Shown: positions 7,837-23,873, numbered from the stretch's first letter. The stretch is DNA of 26,609 nucleotides from Lentisphaeria bacterium (GCA_016287975.1 JAEEXV010000330.1:1-26609), one strand, 5' to 3'. The notes: generated by a model from the sequence alone, not told the origin. Program-made: numbers and translations.

Positions 7837-9015
7837 ATGTTCACCTGGAAGAATGACTTTCAATGCAAGCGGCCGGATGGCCGCTGGATCGGCAGCCTCG
7901 GCGCGATGTACGCCCGCCTCCGCGACCTGAAGCCCGCGCTCGCCTACGACCCCGTGGCCTGCCAGGATCCCGCGGTCTTCCAGGCGTGGCGCCAGAAAGT
8001 GCGTGAAAAACTGGCGGAACTGCTCCGCATGCCCGTCGAGGAGCAGCCGCAGCCCGCCCCCGCCCTGGTCTCCAGCGAGCCGCGCGACGGCTACCACCTC
8101 GAGCGCTGGGAGTTCTACCCGGACCGCTACAGCGCCGTCCCGGTGCTGCTGCTGCGTCCCGACGGCCTCGCCGCGCCCGCGCCAGGCGTGCTGTGCTGCC
8201 CTGGCTCCGCCTCCCCCAAGGAACTGCTGGCGGGCGAACCGATGCCCGACAACCCCAACTGCCGCAACTACAAGTTCACCGACCGCAATGCCCAGGCCCT
8301 GCACTGCGTGAAGCAGGGCTACATCGCCGTCGCCTTCGACAACCCCGGCACCGCCGAACTCGCCGAACTCGGCGATGGCGGCAAGGAGACCAACTGGGAA
8401 CTGCGCACCAAACTCGTGCAGGCCTACCTCGAGGCCGGCACCACCTACCTCGGCGTCTCCGTCTTCCAGAAACTCCGATTCCTCGACTGGTTCAAGGAAA
8501 TGCCTGGCGTCGACGCCTCCCGCCTCGCCGTCATGGGCCACTCCCTCGGCTCCGAACCCGCCATGTGCGTCGGACTCCTCCGCGACGACGTCAAGGCCGT
8601 CGTCTTCAACGATTTCCTCTGCGACGAGCGACGCCGCTTCTGCTCCCACACCGACTTCGAGACCCCCGACGACGGCGGCAACTGGCACCAGGTCCCCGGG
8701 CACTGGAGCCAGTTCGCCTTCCCCGACCTCCTCGCCGCCATGGCCCCCAAATACCTCGCCATCAACGAGGGCGGCGCCTACGAAAATCTGGAGAAGGTCC
8801 GCCAGAGCTACGCCGCCGCAGGCGCTTCCGACCACCTCTCCATCAACAGCTACCCCCGCTTCGCCGACACCCCGCCCCGCAAAGCCAAGGTCCCCCTATT
8901 CGGCCTCGATTTCAAGACCCTCTACGAAGACTGGTACCAGGTCGACGTCCCCGACCACTCCTTCCGCCCCGCACCTTCCATGCGTCTTCTCGCCAAGGCC
9001 TTCGCCGACAAATAG
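7837..9015 (+). CDS. Alpha/beta-hydrolase, probable carbohydrate esterase-type enzyme
   Basis: The 392-residue product has the nucleophile elbow GHSLGSEPAM, with Ser236 as nucleophile, after 'VDASRLAVM'. Upstream is an 'APGVLCCPGSASPKEL' strand-turn (oxyanion region) and 'YIAVAFDNPGTAEL'. A late His in VPDHSFRP (His374) is the likely catalytic base; the acid is uncertain (Glu311 in 'LAINEGGAYENL' is one option). There is no signal peptide, so it is predicted cytoplasmic. The fold resembles the dienelactone hydrolase/acetyl-xylan-esterase group, and deacylation of sugars fits its neighbours, but the substrate is not readable. ATG 7837 was chosen because the open frame before it is low-complexity and overlaps the hairpin region. 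The sialidase-like gene starts five bases after its stop, so the two are cotranscribed. Confidence 0.8.
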   Translation: MFTWKNDFQCKRPDGRWIGSLGAMYARLRDLKPALAYDPVACQDPAVFQAWRQKVREKLAELLRMPVEEQPQPAPALVSSEPRDGYHLERWEFYPDRYSAVPVLLLRPDGLAAPAPGVLCCPGSASPKELLAGEPMPDNPNCRNYKFTDRNAQALHCVKQGYIAVAFDNPGTAELAELGDGGKETNWELRTKLVQAYLEAGTTYLGVSVFQKLRFLDWFKEMPGVDASRLAVMGHSLGSEPAMCVGLLRDDVKAVVFNDFLCDERRRFCSHTDFETPDDGGNWHQVPGHWSQFAFPDLLAAMAPKYLAINEGGAYENLEKVRQSYAAAGASDHLSINSYPRFADTPPRKAKVPLFGLDFKTLYEDWYQVDVPDHSFRPAPSMRLLAKAFADK

Positions 9016-9020
9016 CCGCC

Positions 9021-10172
9021 ATGCCGAAGTTCATCCCCCTGCCCGTGCCTCCCGTCGTCAAGGCCACCCGCGCCTTCTCCCACCCCGCCGTCGCCGCCCT
9101 CCCCGACGGACGCTGGCTCTTCACGGGACAGCGCTTCCTCGAATCCGACTGCTACGGCGCCCCCGAGGCCGCCTGGAGCCCCGACGGCGGACGCACCTGG
9201 GGCGAACCCGCACCCATCGACGCGCTCCACTCCGAACCCCTGAACGACGGCCTCCAGCTCGGAGTCGCCGATGTCCGCCCCTTCCTCTCCGCCGACGGCA
9301 AGTCCGTCGTCGTCATCGGCTGCGACACCGTCTACACCCCGCACGGCAACATCGCCTGGGACAAGCAGGCGCCCAGACCCGCCCGCCGCGTCAAGGCCTC
9401 CTACTACACCGTCTATGACATCGCCGCCAGTGCCTTCGGCCCGCGCCAGATGCTTCGCGACCCCGAAGTCCCCGAGGGACACGAATGGCGCATCACCTGC
9501 GCCCAGGTCGCCTTCACCCCCGACGGCGACTGGCTCTTCCCCTGCCATTTCCGCCTCGGCGACCTCATCGACCACTACGGCTACCAGTCCCCCCGCTTCG
9601 CCGTCCGCACCATGCAGGCGCGCTTCGTAGACGGCGCCCTCCGCCCCGTCGCCTGGGGGAACATCCTCCGCCACGACATCGGCCGCGGCTTCATCGAGCC
9701 ATCACTCGTCCAGTTCCACGGCAAATACTATCTGACCATCCGCGCCGAGGACGGCAGCGCCTACGTCGCCGTCTCCGACGACGGCCTCCACTGGCCCGAA
9801 CCCCAGCCCTGGGTCTTCGACGACGGAACCCCCGTCAAGACCGACACCACCCAGCAGCACTGGGCCGTCGTCGGCGACCGCCTCTATCTCGCCTACACCC
9901 GCGACCTCGGAACCAACTCACACCTCATGCGCTTCCGCGCCCCCATCCTCCTCGCCGAGGTCAACCCCGACGGCGGCCCCTGCCTCGTCCACGCCACCGA
10001 GGCAGACCTCTTCCCGCGCAAACCCCGCGACGGCAAGGACGGCCTCCTCGGCAACTTCCATATCTGCAGCCTCCCTGACAGCACCGCCGTCGCCTCCGAC
10101 GCGTATATCTATTACCAGCCAGGCACCAGCCGCTCCCACTGCGACGTCGCCATCACCAAAATCGCCCCGTAG
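9021..10172 (+). CDS. Sialidase/BNR-like beta-propeller protein (putative exo-glycosidase)
   Basis: The 383-residue protein contains a classical Asp-box, SPDGGRTW (residues 53-60), and a second one, SDDGLHW (252-258). These are typical of six-bladed sialidase-type propellers. Other propeller-like stretches include 'HPAVAALPDGRWLFTG' (21-36) and 'FIEPSLVQFHGKYYLTIRAEDG' (224-245). No signal peptide is seen, so it probably acts on imported oligosaccharides in the cytoplasm. Catalytic residues of true sialidases (an Arg triad, Tyr/Glu pair, Asp) cannot be assigned with confidence, so it may act on another sugar acid or be a different propeller hydrolase. The ATG lies five bases after the esterase stop and there is no clear Shine-Dalgarno sequence. 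It ends the rightward block, facing the leftward Nif3-family gene across the repeat region. Confidence 0.75.
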   Translation: MPKFIPLPVPPVVKATRAFSHPAVAALPDGRWLFTGQRFLESDCYGAPEAAWSPDGGRTWGEPAPIDALHSEPLNDGLQLGVADVRPFLSADGKSVVVIGCDTVYTPHGNIAWDKQAPRPARRVKASYYTVYDIAASAFGPRQMLRDPEVPEGHEWRITCAQVAFTPDGDWLFPCHFRLGDLIDHYGYQSPRFAVRTMQARFVDGALRPVAWGNILRHDIGRGFIEPSLVQFHGKYYLTIRAEDGSAYVAVSDDGLHWPEPQPWVFDDGTPVKTDTTQQHWAVVGDRLYLAYTRDLGTNSHLMRFRAPILLAEVNPDGGPCLVHATEADLFPRKPRDGKDGLLGNFHICSLPDSTAVASDAYIYYQPGTSRSHCDVAITKIAP

Positions 10173-10219
10173 CACCCCGTCCGCCCTGCGCCGCGCACAG
10201 GAACAGCGCGGCGCGCGCT

Positions 10220-10344
10220 GATATGGGGGGATCGGGGGGTGGCGCGGCCCATTTCCCCCGCCTGTGCGCCATCCCCGCTGTTCGCGCGCCGTCTGCGCCA
10301 TACACCATCCCCCGCAGTGCTGTGCCGCCGCATTCTTGCGGCGG
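10220..10344 (+). repeat. Long intergenic direct repeat, copy A (~125 bp)
   Basis: It begins GATATGGGGGGATCGGGGG and ends in the perfect hairpin CCGCCGCA (10325-10332) / TGCGGCGG (10337-10344) with loop TTCT. It matches copy B at 10461-10583 with only scattered substitutions and small indels. The 431-base gap 10173-10603 has no supported gene; its short open frames are repeat-derived. Confidence 0.88.
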
Positions 10345-10367
10345 AAATTGGCACATGCGGGGCGCAG

Positions 10368-10461
10368 ATCGGTGCTTTCGCGGCCATGGAGCGGGGGATT
10401 GGTGCTTTCCCGGCGGGCAAGCCCGCCGGCACACGCCGAGCGGGAATCGATGCTTGCGCGG
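10368..10461 (+). repeat. Three degenerate 16-bp units and a perfect hairpin between the long repeats
   Basis: Units of the form ATCGGTGCTTTCGCGG lie at 10368-10383, 10398-10413 and 10446-10461. Overlapping the end of the second is a perfect 9-bp inverted repeat CCGGCGGGC (10410-10418) / GCCCGCCGG (10421-10429). The third unit runs into the start of copy B. Confidence 0.65.
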
Positions 10462-10583
10462 ATATGGGGGGATCGGGGGTTGCGCGGCCCATTTCCCCCG
10501 CCTGCGCGCCATCCCCGCTGTTTTCGCGCCGCCTGCGCCATACCATCCCCCGTGGTGCTGTGCCGCCGCATTCTTGCGGCGGG
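10461..10583 (+). repeat. Long intergenic direct repeat, copy B (~123 bp)
   Basis: This is the second copy of the unit at 10220-10344, offset by 241 bases and in the same orientation, ending in the same CCGCCGCA-TTCT-TGCGGCGG hairpin. Its end is 20 bases from the stop of the Nif3-family gene. The conserved hairpin at the end of both copies suggests a structured RNA or terminator role for the convergent genes, but no T tract follows. Confidence 0.88.
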
Positions 10584-10603
10584 AGGAGGCATCGGTCGGC
10601 GAA

Positions 10604-11371
10604 CTACAGCGCGGTCGGCGCATCCAGGAAGATGCATTCGAGTTCGGGGAAGCGCGCCTGCGCGGCGCGCTGCACGGCCCTGGGGCCAGTCGTCTCGGTC
10701 GCATAGTGTCCTGAGGCGATCACGCAGAAGCCCTGTTCGCGGATGTAGTGATAGTGCTGATGGGAGACTTCGCCCGTCAGGAGCGCGTCGTAGCCAGCCG
10801 CGGCGCCTTCGTCGATGGCGAAGGCGCCGCCTCCCGAGACAATGCCGATGCTGCGCAGGATGCGGTCTTCGCGGAAGCAGAAGACGCGGCTGGTCCCGCC
10901 GAGCGCCGCGTCGAGTTTCGCGGCCAGGTCGTCGCAGGAGACGGGCGTCGCCAGTTCCCCGCCGAATCCGATGGACTGCCCCTGGTAGAAGCCGAAGGCG
11001 CGCCGATGCTCCACTGGGATCCCGACCAGTTCCGCCAGCTGCGCGTTGTTGCCCACTGCGGGATGCGCGTCCAACGGCAGATGCATCGCATAGAGCGAGA
11101 GGCCGTTCGCGAGGAGCGTCCGCAGCCGCGCCGCCTGGTAGCCAGTGAAGCGCTGGATGCCGCCGCCCCAGCTGATGCCGTGGTGGCAGAAGAGGAAGTC
11201 GCAGCCCGCCTGCAGCGCCATCTCGAAGGTCTGCACGCATGCGTCCACCGCGAAGCCGACTTTGCGCACCTCGTCCCTTCCCTCCGCCTGCAGCCCGTTG
11301 TTCGAGTAGTCGTTGGCCTTGACCTCGCGGAACAGTTCATCCAGAAATGCCGTGAACTCCTGACGCTTCAT
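10604..11371 (-). CDS. Nif3/YbgI-family dinuclear metal-centre protein
   Basis: The 255-residue protein carries the full metal-ligand set of the family: His63-His64 in FCHHGISWGG, His97 and Asp101 in MHLPLDAHP, and His222 with Glu226 in SGHYATETTGP. Family members form toroidal hexamers with a two-metal site; GTP cyclohydrolase-like or hydrolase activity has been proposed but is not firmly settled. It is cytoplasmic. The ATG at 11371 overlaps the mtaB stop in an ATGA arrangement, so translation is probably coupled. The frame is open further upstream inside mtaB but without family similarity. The length (255) is close to short YbgI-type members and lacks the large inserted PII-like domain seen in some relatives. 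Confidence 0.92.
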   Translation of the reverse strand: MKRQEFTAFLDELFREVKANDYSNNGLQAEGRDEVRKVGFAVDACVQTFEMALQAGCDFLFCHHGISWGGGIQRFTGYQAARLRTLLANGLSLYAMHLPLDAHPAVGNNAQLAELVGIPVEHRRAFGFYQGQSIGFGGELATPVSCDDLAAKLDAALGGTSRVFCFREDRILRSIGIVSGGGAFAIDEGAAAGYDALLTGEVSHQHYHYIREQGFCVIASGHYATETTGPRAVQRAAQARFPELECIFLDAPTAL

Positions 11372-12681
11372 CGTGGTTCCTCCTTGTTCGGCTCCCCCGC
11401 GACCAGCCGTTCGCCCGCGTCCAGCACGGCGGTGATTCGGCAGTCGCGGAAGGTGTTGGCGACGCCGCGGCTTCCTTTCGGCAGCCGCACTTTGAGATAA
11501 TTGTCCGACCAGCCCTGCGGCGCGGGCGCGTCCTGCTCCAGAAGCACGCGCACCCGCGCGCCGACCTGCGCCTCCGCAAACGCGGCGGCCTTGCGCGCGG
11601 CCAGCGCCAGCAACTCGGATTCCCGCGACTGCGCCACACGCGCTTCTGGACGCGGCCATCCCGCGGCAGGCGTCTCAGGGCGCGGCGAGTAGCAGAAGAC
11701 GTGCATCAGCCCGAACGGCAGCCGCTCCAGATAGGCGCGGCAGACGTCAAACGCCGCGTCGTCCTCGCCGGGGAAGCCCACCATGACATCGGTCCCGAGG
11801 CACACCCCAGGCAGCTCCGCCGCCGCGCGCTCCACGAGCGCCGCATACTGCGCGCAGGTGTAGTGGCGGTGCATCCGCCTGAGGATGCCGTCCTCCCCGT
11901 ACTGCAGCGGCAGATGCAGGAAGCGGCAGAGGCGCGGATCGGCGCGCATCAAGTCGATGATCTTCGGCAGCACTGGCCCTGGCTCGGTCGAACCGAGGCG
12001 CAGCCGAAAGTCGCCTGGCAGTTCCAGCAGCCCCGCCAGCAGCCCCGCCAGATCGCGCCCCGAATCGCGGTAGGTCGCGATGTTGACGCCCGTCAGCACC
12101 AGTTCCCGATAGCCAGCCGCCAGCAGTTCCCGCGCCTCCCGCAGCGTGTCCGCGTAGTCCCGCGAACGCGCCGCGCCGCGCACCTGCGGCACGATGCAGT
12201 ACGTGCAGTGGAAATCGCATCCTTCCTGCACCTTGAGGTTCGCCCGCGTATGCTCGGGATAGACGCCGCGCCCTGGCAGCCGAAACCCCGCCGCCTGCGA
12301 CGAGGCGCGCCCTGGCAGGGCCGCGCCCCCGCCATGCCGCAAATCCGCAGGCAGCAGCGCCGCCAGCGACGGCGGCTTCGGATTCGGCAGCGCCAGGTCG
12401 ATCTCCGCCGCCAGCGCCGCATCCGCCGCCGTCAGTTCCGAGGCCGCGCAGCCGCAGAAGACCACGTATGCCTCGGGCGCGCGCCGACGCGCCTGGCGCA
12501 CCGCCTGGCGCGCCTTCTGGACCGCCGTCGCCGTGACCGCGCAACTGTTGACGACCAACAGATCCGCCTCCTCCCCCCACGGCACCAGTTCGAAGCCGTG
12601 CGCGGCCAGGTCCGCCGCCAGCAGCGCCGAATCCGCCTGGTTCAAGCGGCACCCGAAGGTATGGACAGACGCCCTGGGCAT
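11368..12681 (-). CDS. mtaB: tRNA (N6-threonylcarbamoyladenosine-37) methylthiotransferase MtaB
   Basis: The 437-residue radical-SAM methylthiotransferase has an N-terminal UPF0004 domain with the auxiliary-cluster cysteines: Cys11 (TFGCRLNQADS), Cys47 (NSCAVT) and Cys78 (VFCGCAA). The radical-SAM motif C155-x3-C159-x2-C162 lies in EGCDFHCTYCIVP. A C-terminal TRAM RNA-binding region follows from about residue 375. 'FGCRLNQ' and 'NSCAVT' place it with MtaB (t6A to ms2t6A at tRNA position 37) rather than MiaB or RimO. It sits between a lipoprotein gene four bases upstream and the Nif3 gene that overlaps its stop, forming a three-gene unit. The ATG has no Shine-Dalgarno sequence and probably depends on coupling to the gene before it. 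Confidence 0.93.
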   Translation of the reverse strand: MPRASVHTFGCRLNQADSALLAADLAAHGFELVPWGEEADLLVVNSCAVTATAVQKARQAVRQARRRAPEAYVVFCGCAASELTAADAALAAEIDLALPNPKPPSLAALLPADLRHGGGAALPGRASSQAAGFRLPGRGVYPEHTRANLKVQEGCDFHCTYCIVPQVRGAARSRDYADTLREARELLAAGYRELVLTGVNIATYRDSGRDLAGLLAGLLELPGDFRLRLGSTEPGPVLPKIIDLMRADPRLCRFLHLPLQYGEDGILRRMHRHYTCAQYAALVERAAAELPGVCLGTDVMVGFPGEDDAAFDVCRAYLERLPFGLMHVFCYSPRPETPAAGWPRPEARVAQSRESELLALAARKAAAFAEAQVGARVRVLLEQDAPAPQGWSDNYLKVRLPKGSRGVANTFRDCRITAVLDAGERLVAGEPNKEEPR

Positions 12682-12685
12682 GCCG

Positions 12686-13603
12686 TCATTTGATGACGAT
12701 TTCCTGGATGATGAACGCCTGCTTCTGGATCTCCAGCTGCAGTTCCTGCCAGCGCTTCTGCTGCTCAGGCTGCTCCAGCCCTCCCTTCTGCTGCAGTTCC
12801 TTCTGCGCCGCCAGCGCCTTCTGAAGCGCTTCCTGCGCGGCCGCGTAGGCCTTCTGCTCCTCCGCGGTGCCGTGCGCGACGACCCACTTCTCCCGCGCCG
12901 ACGACAGCGCGTTCAACTTCTCCAGCCGCGCCTTGTCAAGATCCGCCAGCTGCTTCTGCGCCGCCTCGAAGGCCTTCTGCGCCGCCTGCCAGGCCGCCAG
13001 GTCCGCGCTCACCTTCGCGTCCTTCATCCCCTCCACATGCCGCTCGACCACCGACGGCATCTGCCACGCCACCCGCTTCGCCCAGCGCACCGCGTCATGC
13101 GCGGAGGGCTGCGCGTTGACATCCAGGATGCCCCAGGGCGACTTGCCGTCGCTGGTGCAGAGCATCAGGGCGGGCACCTGGCGCACGCCCCAGCCCCGCA
13201 GCAGCGCCTCGTTGCGCGCCTTCAGTTCCTTCGGGAACTCGGGCGTATTGCGCGGCAGGTCCAGGAATGCCAGCACCGCCTCGCCTTTCGCGTAGGCCGC
13301 CCATTCCTCGTCCAGCAGAATCTTCTCGATGATCAGCCCCGTGGAGGGCGCCCAGTCCGAGCCCGCGAAGAAGACCACGATCGGCACGCGCTTCTCCGTC
13401 GCCAGCTTCACCGCCGCGTCCCAGTCCGAAGTCCAGACTCCAGGCTGCGCCCCCTTGTCCACGACCTGCAGTTTCCCGACCGCCTCGCGGCTGTCCATCC
13501 CCGCCATCGGCAGGGCGGCCATCGGCGTCGCCGCCTCCTCCTCCCCGCCGCAACCGCACAGCAGCGCCAACACGCAGCACAATCCAATGCACCACAGCTT
13601 CAT
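12686..13603 (-). CDS. Thioredoxin-fold lipoprotein lacking CXXC, with C-terminal coiled coil
   Basis: The 305-residue product starts MKLWCIGLCCVLALLCGCGG. A lipobox (Leu15-Cys16-Gly17, lipidated Cys18) predicts a membrane-anchored lipoprotein. Residues about 55-180 follow the thioredoxin_7-type pattern: 'WDAAVKLATEKRVPIVVFFAGSDW', a helix, and a cis-Pro segment VRQVPALML (Pro144). Where related proteins have a WCxxC redox pair, this one has W84-A-P-S-T88, so a thiol-disulfide reaction at this site is not expected. Residues about 195-300 are Ala/Glu/Gln/Lys-rich heptads, a probable coiled coil. The start is set by GGAGG (complement of 13613-13617) nine bases upstream of the ATG; the open frame before it overlaps a terminator. 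It is first gene of the unit with mtaB and the Nif3-family gene. Confidence 0.82.
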   Translation of the reverse strand: MKLWCIGLCCVLALLCGCGGEEEAATPMAALPMAGMDSREAVGKLQVVDKGAQPGVWTSDWDAAVKLATEKRVPIVVFFAGSDWAPSTGLIIEKILLDEEWAAYAKGEAVLAFLDLPRNTPEFPKELKARNEALLRGWGVRQVPALMLCTSDGKSPWGILDVNAQPSAHDAVRWAKRVAWQMPSVVERHVEGMKDAKVSADLAAWQAAQKAFEAAQKQLADLDKARLEKLNALSSAREKWVVAHGTAEEQKAYAAAQEALQKALAAQKELQQKGGLEQPEQQKRWQELQLEIQKQAFIIQEIVIK

Positions 13604-13640
13604 CGTCCCGTTCCTCCCGTTTTTGACTTCCCGCCTCCGC

Positions 13641-13678
13641 AAAAAAAAAGGAGAGCCGCAGTGCTGCAGGCTCTCCTT
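13641..13678 (-). terminator. Rho-independent terminator of rpmA
   Basis: On the minus strand, AAGGAGAGCC (complement of 13669-13678) pairs perfectly with GGCTCTCCTT (complement of 13648-13657), an 11-base loop between. A run of nine T follows (A run at 13641-13649). It lies 22 bases after the rpmA stop and is the strongest terminator in the window. Confidence 0.93.
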
Positions 13679-13700
13679 GCAAACCAACGTGCCCCGAGAA

Positions 13701-13967
13701 CTATTCCGCAGCAGCCTCCGCCTCTGCGGGGATGATCTCGATCTTGCGCGCCGACTTCACAAACTTCACCGTGCCGTCGCACAGCGCGAAGATCGTAAAG
13801 TCGCGGCCCATGCCGCAGTTCTTGCCCGCCGCGAACTTGGTGCCGCACTGGCGGATGATGATGCTGCCGGCGGTGACCTTCTCGCCACCGTAGGCCTTCA
13901 CGCCGCGGTACTGCGGATTGCTGTCGCGCCCGTTGCGGCTCGATGACTGCCCTTTCTTGTGTGCCAT
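13701..13967 (-). CDS. rpmA: 50S ribosomal protein L27
   Basis: The 88-residue protein opens [20 protein letters not shown], followed by [19 protein letters not shown] and [28 protein letters not shown], the full L27 pattern. L27 sits at the peptidyl-transferase side of the large subunit, its N-terminus reaching towards the active site. The N-terminus has no cleavable leader, unlike the Firmicutes form. AGGAG (complement of 13977-13981) is nine bases before the ATG. It has its own promoter and terminator and is not next to rplU (L21), its usual operon partner. The last ~10 residues are an acidic Ala/Glu tail. Confidence 0.97.
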   Translation of the reverse strand: MAHKKGQSSSRNGRDSNPQYRGVKAYGGEKVTAGSIIIRQCGTKFAAGKNCGMGRDFTIFALCDGTVKFVKSARKIEIIPAEAEAAAE

Positions 13968-14034
13968 TGCTGTAAACTCCTAAGGGGTTATGGGTTGTAT
14001 GCGAAACAAAAAGCCTCGAAAATGAAAGTTGCTT

Positions 14035-14062
14035 AATATAACCGAGAAATGCAAATCTTCAA
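14035..14062 (-). promoter_or_regulatory. Candidate sigma-70 promoter for rpmA
   Basis: On the minus strand TTGAAG (complement of 14057-14062, 4 of 6) is followed after 16 bases by TATATT (complement of 14035-14040, 5 of 6). It lies just after the stop of the GlmU-like gene and gives a leader of about 60 bases to rpmA. Confidence 0.55.
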
Positions 14063-14071
14063 GCGCGGAGA

Positions 14072-15010
14072 CTACAGGTCGTGCTGGACGACCGCGCCTG
14101 GCCGCGTCGTCACCCCCGCCGAGATCTTGCGTCCAGGGTAGATCGAGGTGTTGACGCCCGTGTGGACATCCTCGGCGATGACCGCGCCGAAGTGGTCGCG
14201 CCCCGTGTCCACCAGCCGCCCCTCCACCATGCTGCGGTGCCGCCCGCCGTCATGCCGAAAGTTCGCGATCATCGTCCCCGCCCCGATGTCCGCGCCCGAC
14301 GCGATGATCGAATCCCCGATGTAGCTGACGTGGCTGACCTTCACCCCGTCCATCACAATCGAGTTCTTGATCTCCGCGCCCTGGCCGATTCGGCAGCCGT
14401 CGCCGATCGCGGTGAAGCCACGAATCGTGCAGTTCGGCCCGACCAGGCAGTTCTGCCCGATGACCACCGTGCCCGTGATGTAGACCCCGGGCAGGATCAT
14501 CGAGCCGTCCCCCAGATCCAGGTTGCCGTCGATCACCGAGGTCTCGTGGATGGTCCCGTTGATCGCGCCATGCGGCGCGCCGCTCAAGACCTGCTCCTGG
14601 ATGCTCAGCAAATCCCACGGATAGCGCACCACCAGGCTCCCCGCGTCCACCTCGACCCGCTTCGCCGAGGCCACCCGACGGTGGCGAACCGCCCCCGTCG
14701 AACCGTTGACCGAAAGCCCCAGCGCATTGCGGTACGGCACGTGCGTGCCTTCCGCCAGCACCCGCCCCGAGGCGTCCACGACCTGAAACCCCTCGGGCAG
14801 CCCCTGCAGCCGCTCCAGCAGTTCGCAGGACGGCCAGAAGTCAAGGTCGGTGGCCAGCGTCAACTCGTTGAGCCGCCCCAGTGCGCTCACCCAGCGGTGC
14901 CGCACCAGTTCGCGCCAACTCCGCCCGCACAGCTTCAACTCGCCGCACGGACGCACCAGACCCAGCGGCGCCAGCGTCGGGATCGACTTCTCTTGAATCG
15001 TGACATTCAT
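14072..15010 (-). CDS. GlmU-like hexapeptide-repeat protein with short NTP_transf_4-type N-terminus
   Basis: The 312-residue protein ends in a long left-handed beta-helix (about residues 130-300). It reads as hexapeptide repeats such as IDGNLDLGDGSMILPGVYI, IGQNCLVGPNCTIRG and IGDGCRIGQGAEIKNSIV. The late segments 'SYIGDSIIASGADIGAGTMIANFRHDG' and 'VIAEDVHTGVNTSIYPG' resemble the acyltransferase end of GlmU-family sugar-phosphate enzymes. The first ~100 residues recall the NTP_transf_4 family (PLGLVRPCGELKLCG) but are shorter than usual and show no clear nucleotide-binding signature, so uridylyl transfer is doubtful. A sugar or amino-sugar acyltransferase role is likely, in cell-wall or polysaccharide precursor making. 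It follows rpoC after 72 bases, behind a strong hairpin. No good Shine-Dalgarno sequence is visible. Confidence 0.75.
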   Translation of the reverse strand: MNVTIQEKSIPTLAPLGLVRPCGELKLCGRSWRELVRHRWVSALGRLNELTLATDLDFWPSCELLERLQGLPEGFQVVDASGRVLAEGTHVPYRNALGLSVNGSTGAVRHRRVASAKRVEVDAGSLVVRYPWDLLSIQEQVLSGAPHGAINGTIHETSVIDGNLDLGDGSMILPGVYITGTVVIGQNCLVGPNCTIRGFTAIGDGCRIGQGAEIKNSIVMDGVKVSHVSYIGDSIIASGADIGAGTMIANFRHDGGRHRSMVEGRLVDTGRDHFGAVIAEDVHTGVNTSIYPGRKISAGVTTRPGAVVQHDL

Positions 15011-15045
15011 TCCAGACAGAACCTGTGCACGAACCCCGAAACCAC

Positions 15046-15075
15046 GCCGTCGGCGCGGATGCCCGCGCCGACGGC
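15046..15075 (-). terminator. Perfect 13-bp hairpin after rpoC (terminator or attenuator-like)
   Basis: GCCGTCGGCGCGG (15046-15058) pairs with CCGCGCCGACGGC (15063-15075) around a 4-base loop. It begins seven bases after the rpoC stop. On the minus strand it is followed by GTGGTTTC, not a clean T tract, so it may only partly stop transcription into the GlmU-like gene or protect the rpoBC mRNA end. Confidence 0.55.
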
Positions 15076-15082
15076 CAGCCTT

Positions 15083-19666
<4,584 letters not shown>

Positions 19667-19716
19667 TTTCGCTTCCCTCTAGTAAGTTGATTTGGTGGAG
19701 AATGTTTGTGGAGAAC

Positions 19717-19742
19717 GGTCCCGCCGCCCCAGCGGCGGGACC
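19717..19742 (-). other. Perfect 10-bp hairpin between rpoB and rpoC
   Basis: GGTCCCGCCG (19717-19726) pairs with CGGCGGGACC (19733-19742) around a 6-base loop, 12 bases after the rpoB stop. No T tract follows on the minus strand. It may be an RNA-processing or stability element that sets the rpoB:rpoC ratio. Confidence 0.6.
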
Positions 19743-19754
19743 GCCTTCCGAACA

Positions 19755-23810
<4,056 letters not shown>

Positions 23811-23873
23811 CGCTTTCCCCTGGCTACCTGAAACTGCTCCCACTCGGCACGCCGAACCCCGACGCGCCACCAT

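Noticed and set aside
4491..7844. 1117-codon frame on the minus strand opposite the GH123-like gene
   Set aside because: Gly/Val/Glu-rich translation with no recognisable domain; the plus-strand product has a signal peptide and enzyme motifs.
10220..10583. Long repeats as an insertion sequence or its ends
   Set aside because: No transposase frame, direct rather than inverted orientation, and no target-site duplication recognised.
10112..10714. Several open frames on both strands across the intergenic repeats
   Set aside because: They are made of the repeated units, rich in Arg, Pro and Cys, in several frames at once, with no ribosome binding sites.
23811..23873. Longer RpoB starting at the ATG at 23873
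   Set aside because: The extra 21 residues do not resemble any beta subunit, and a good ribosome binding site lies before ATG 23810; kept only as a point in the leader-frame finding.
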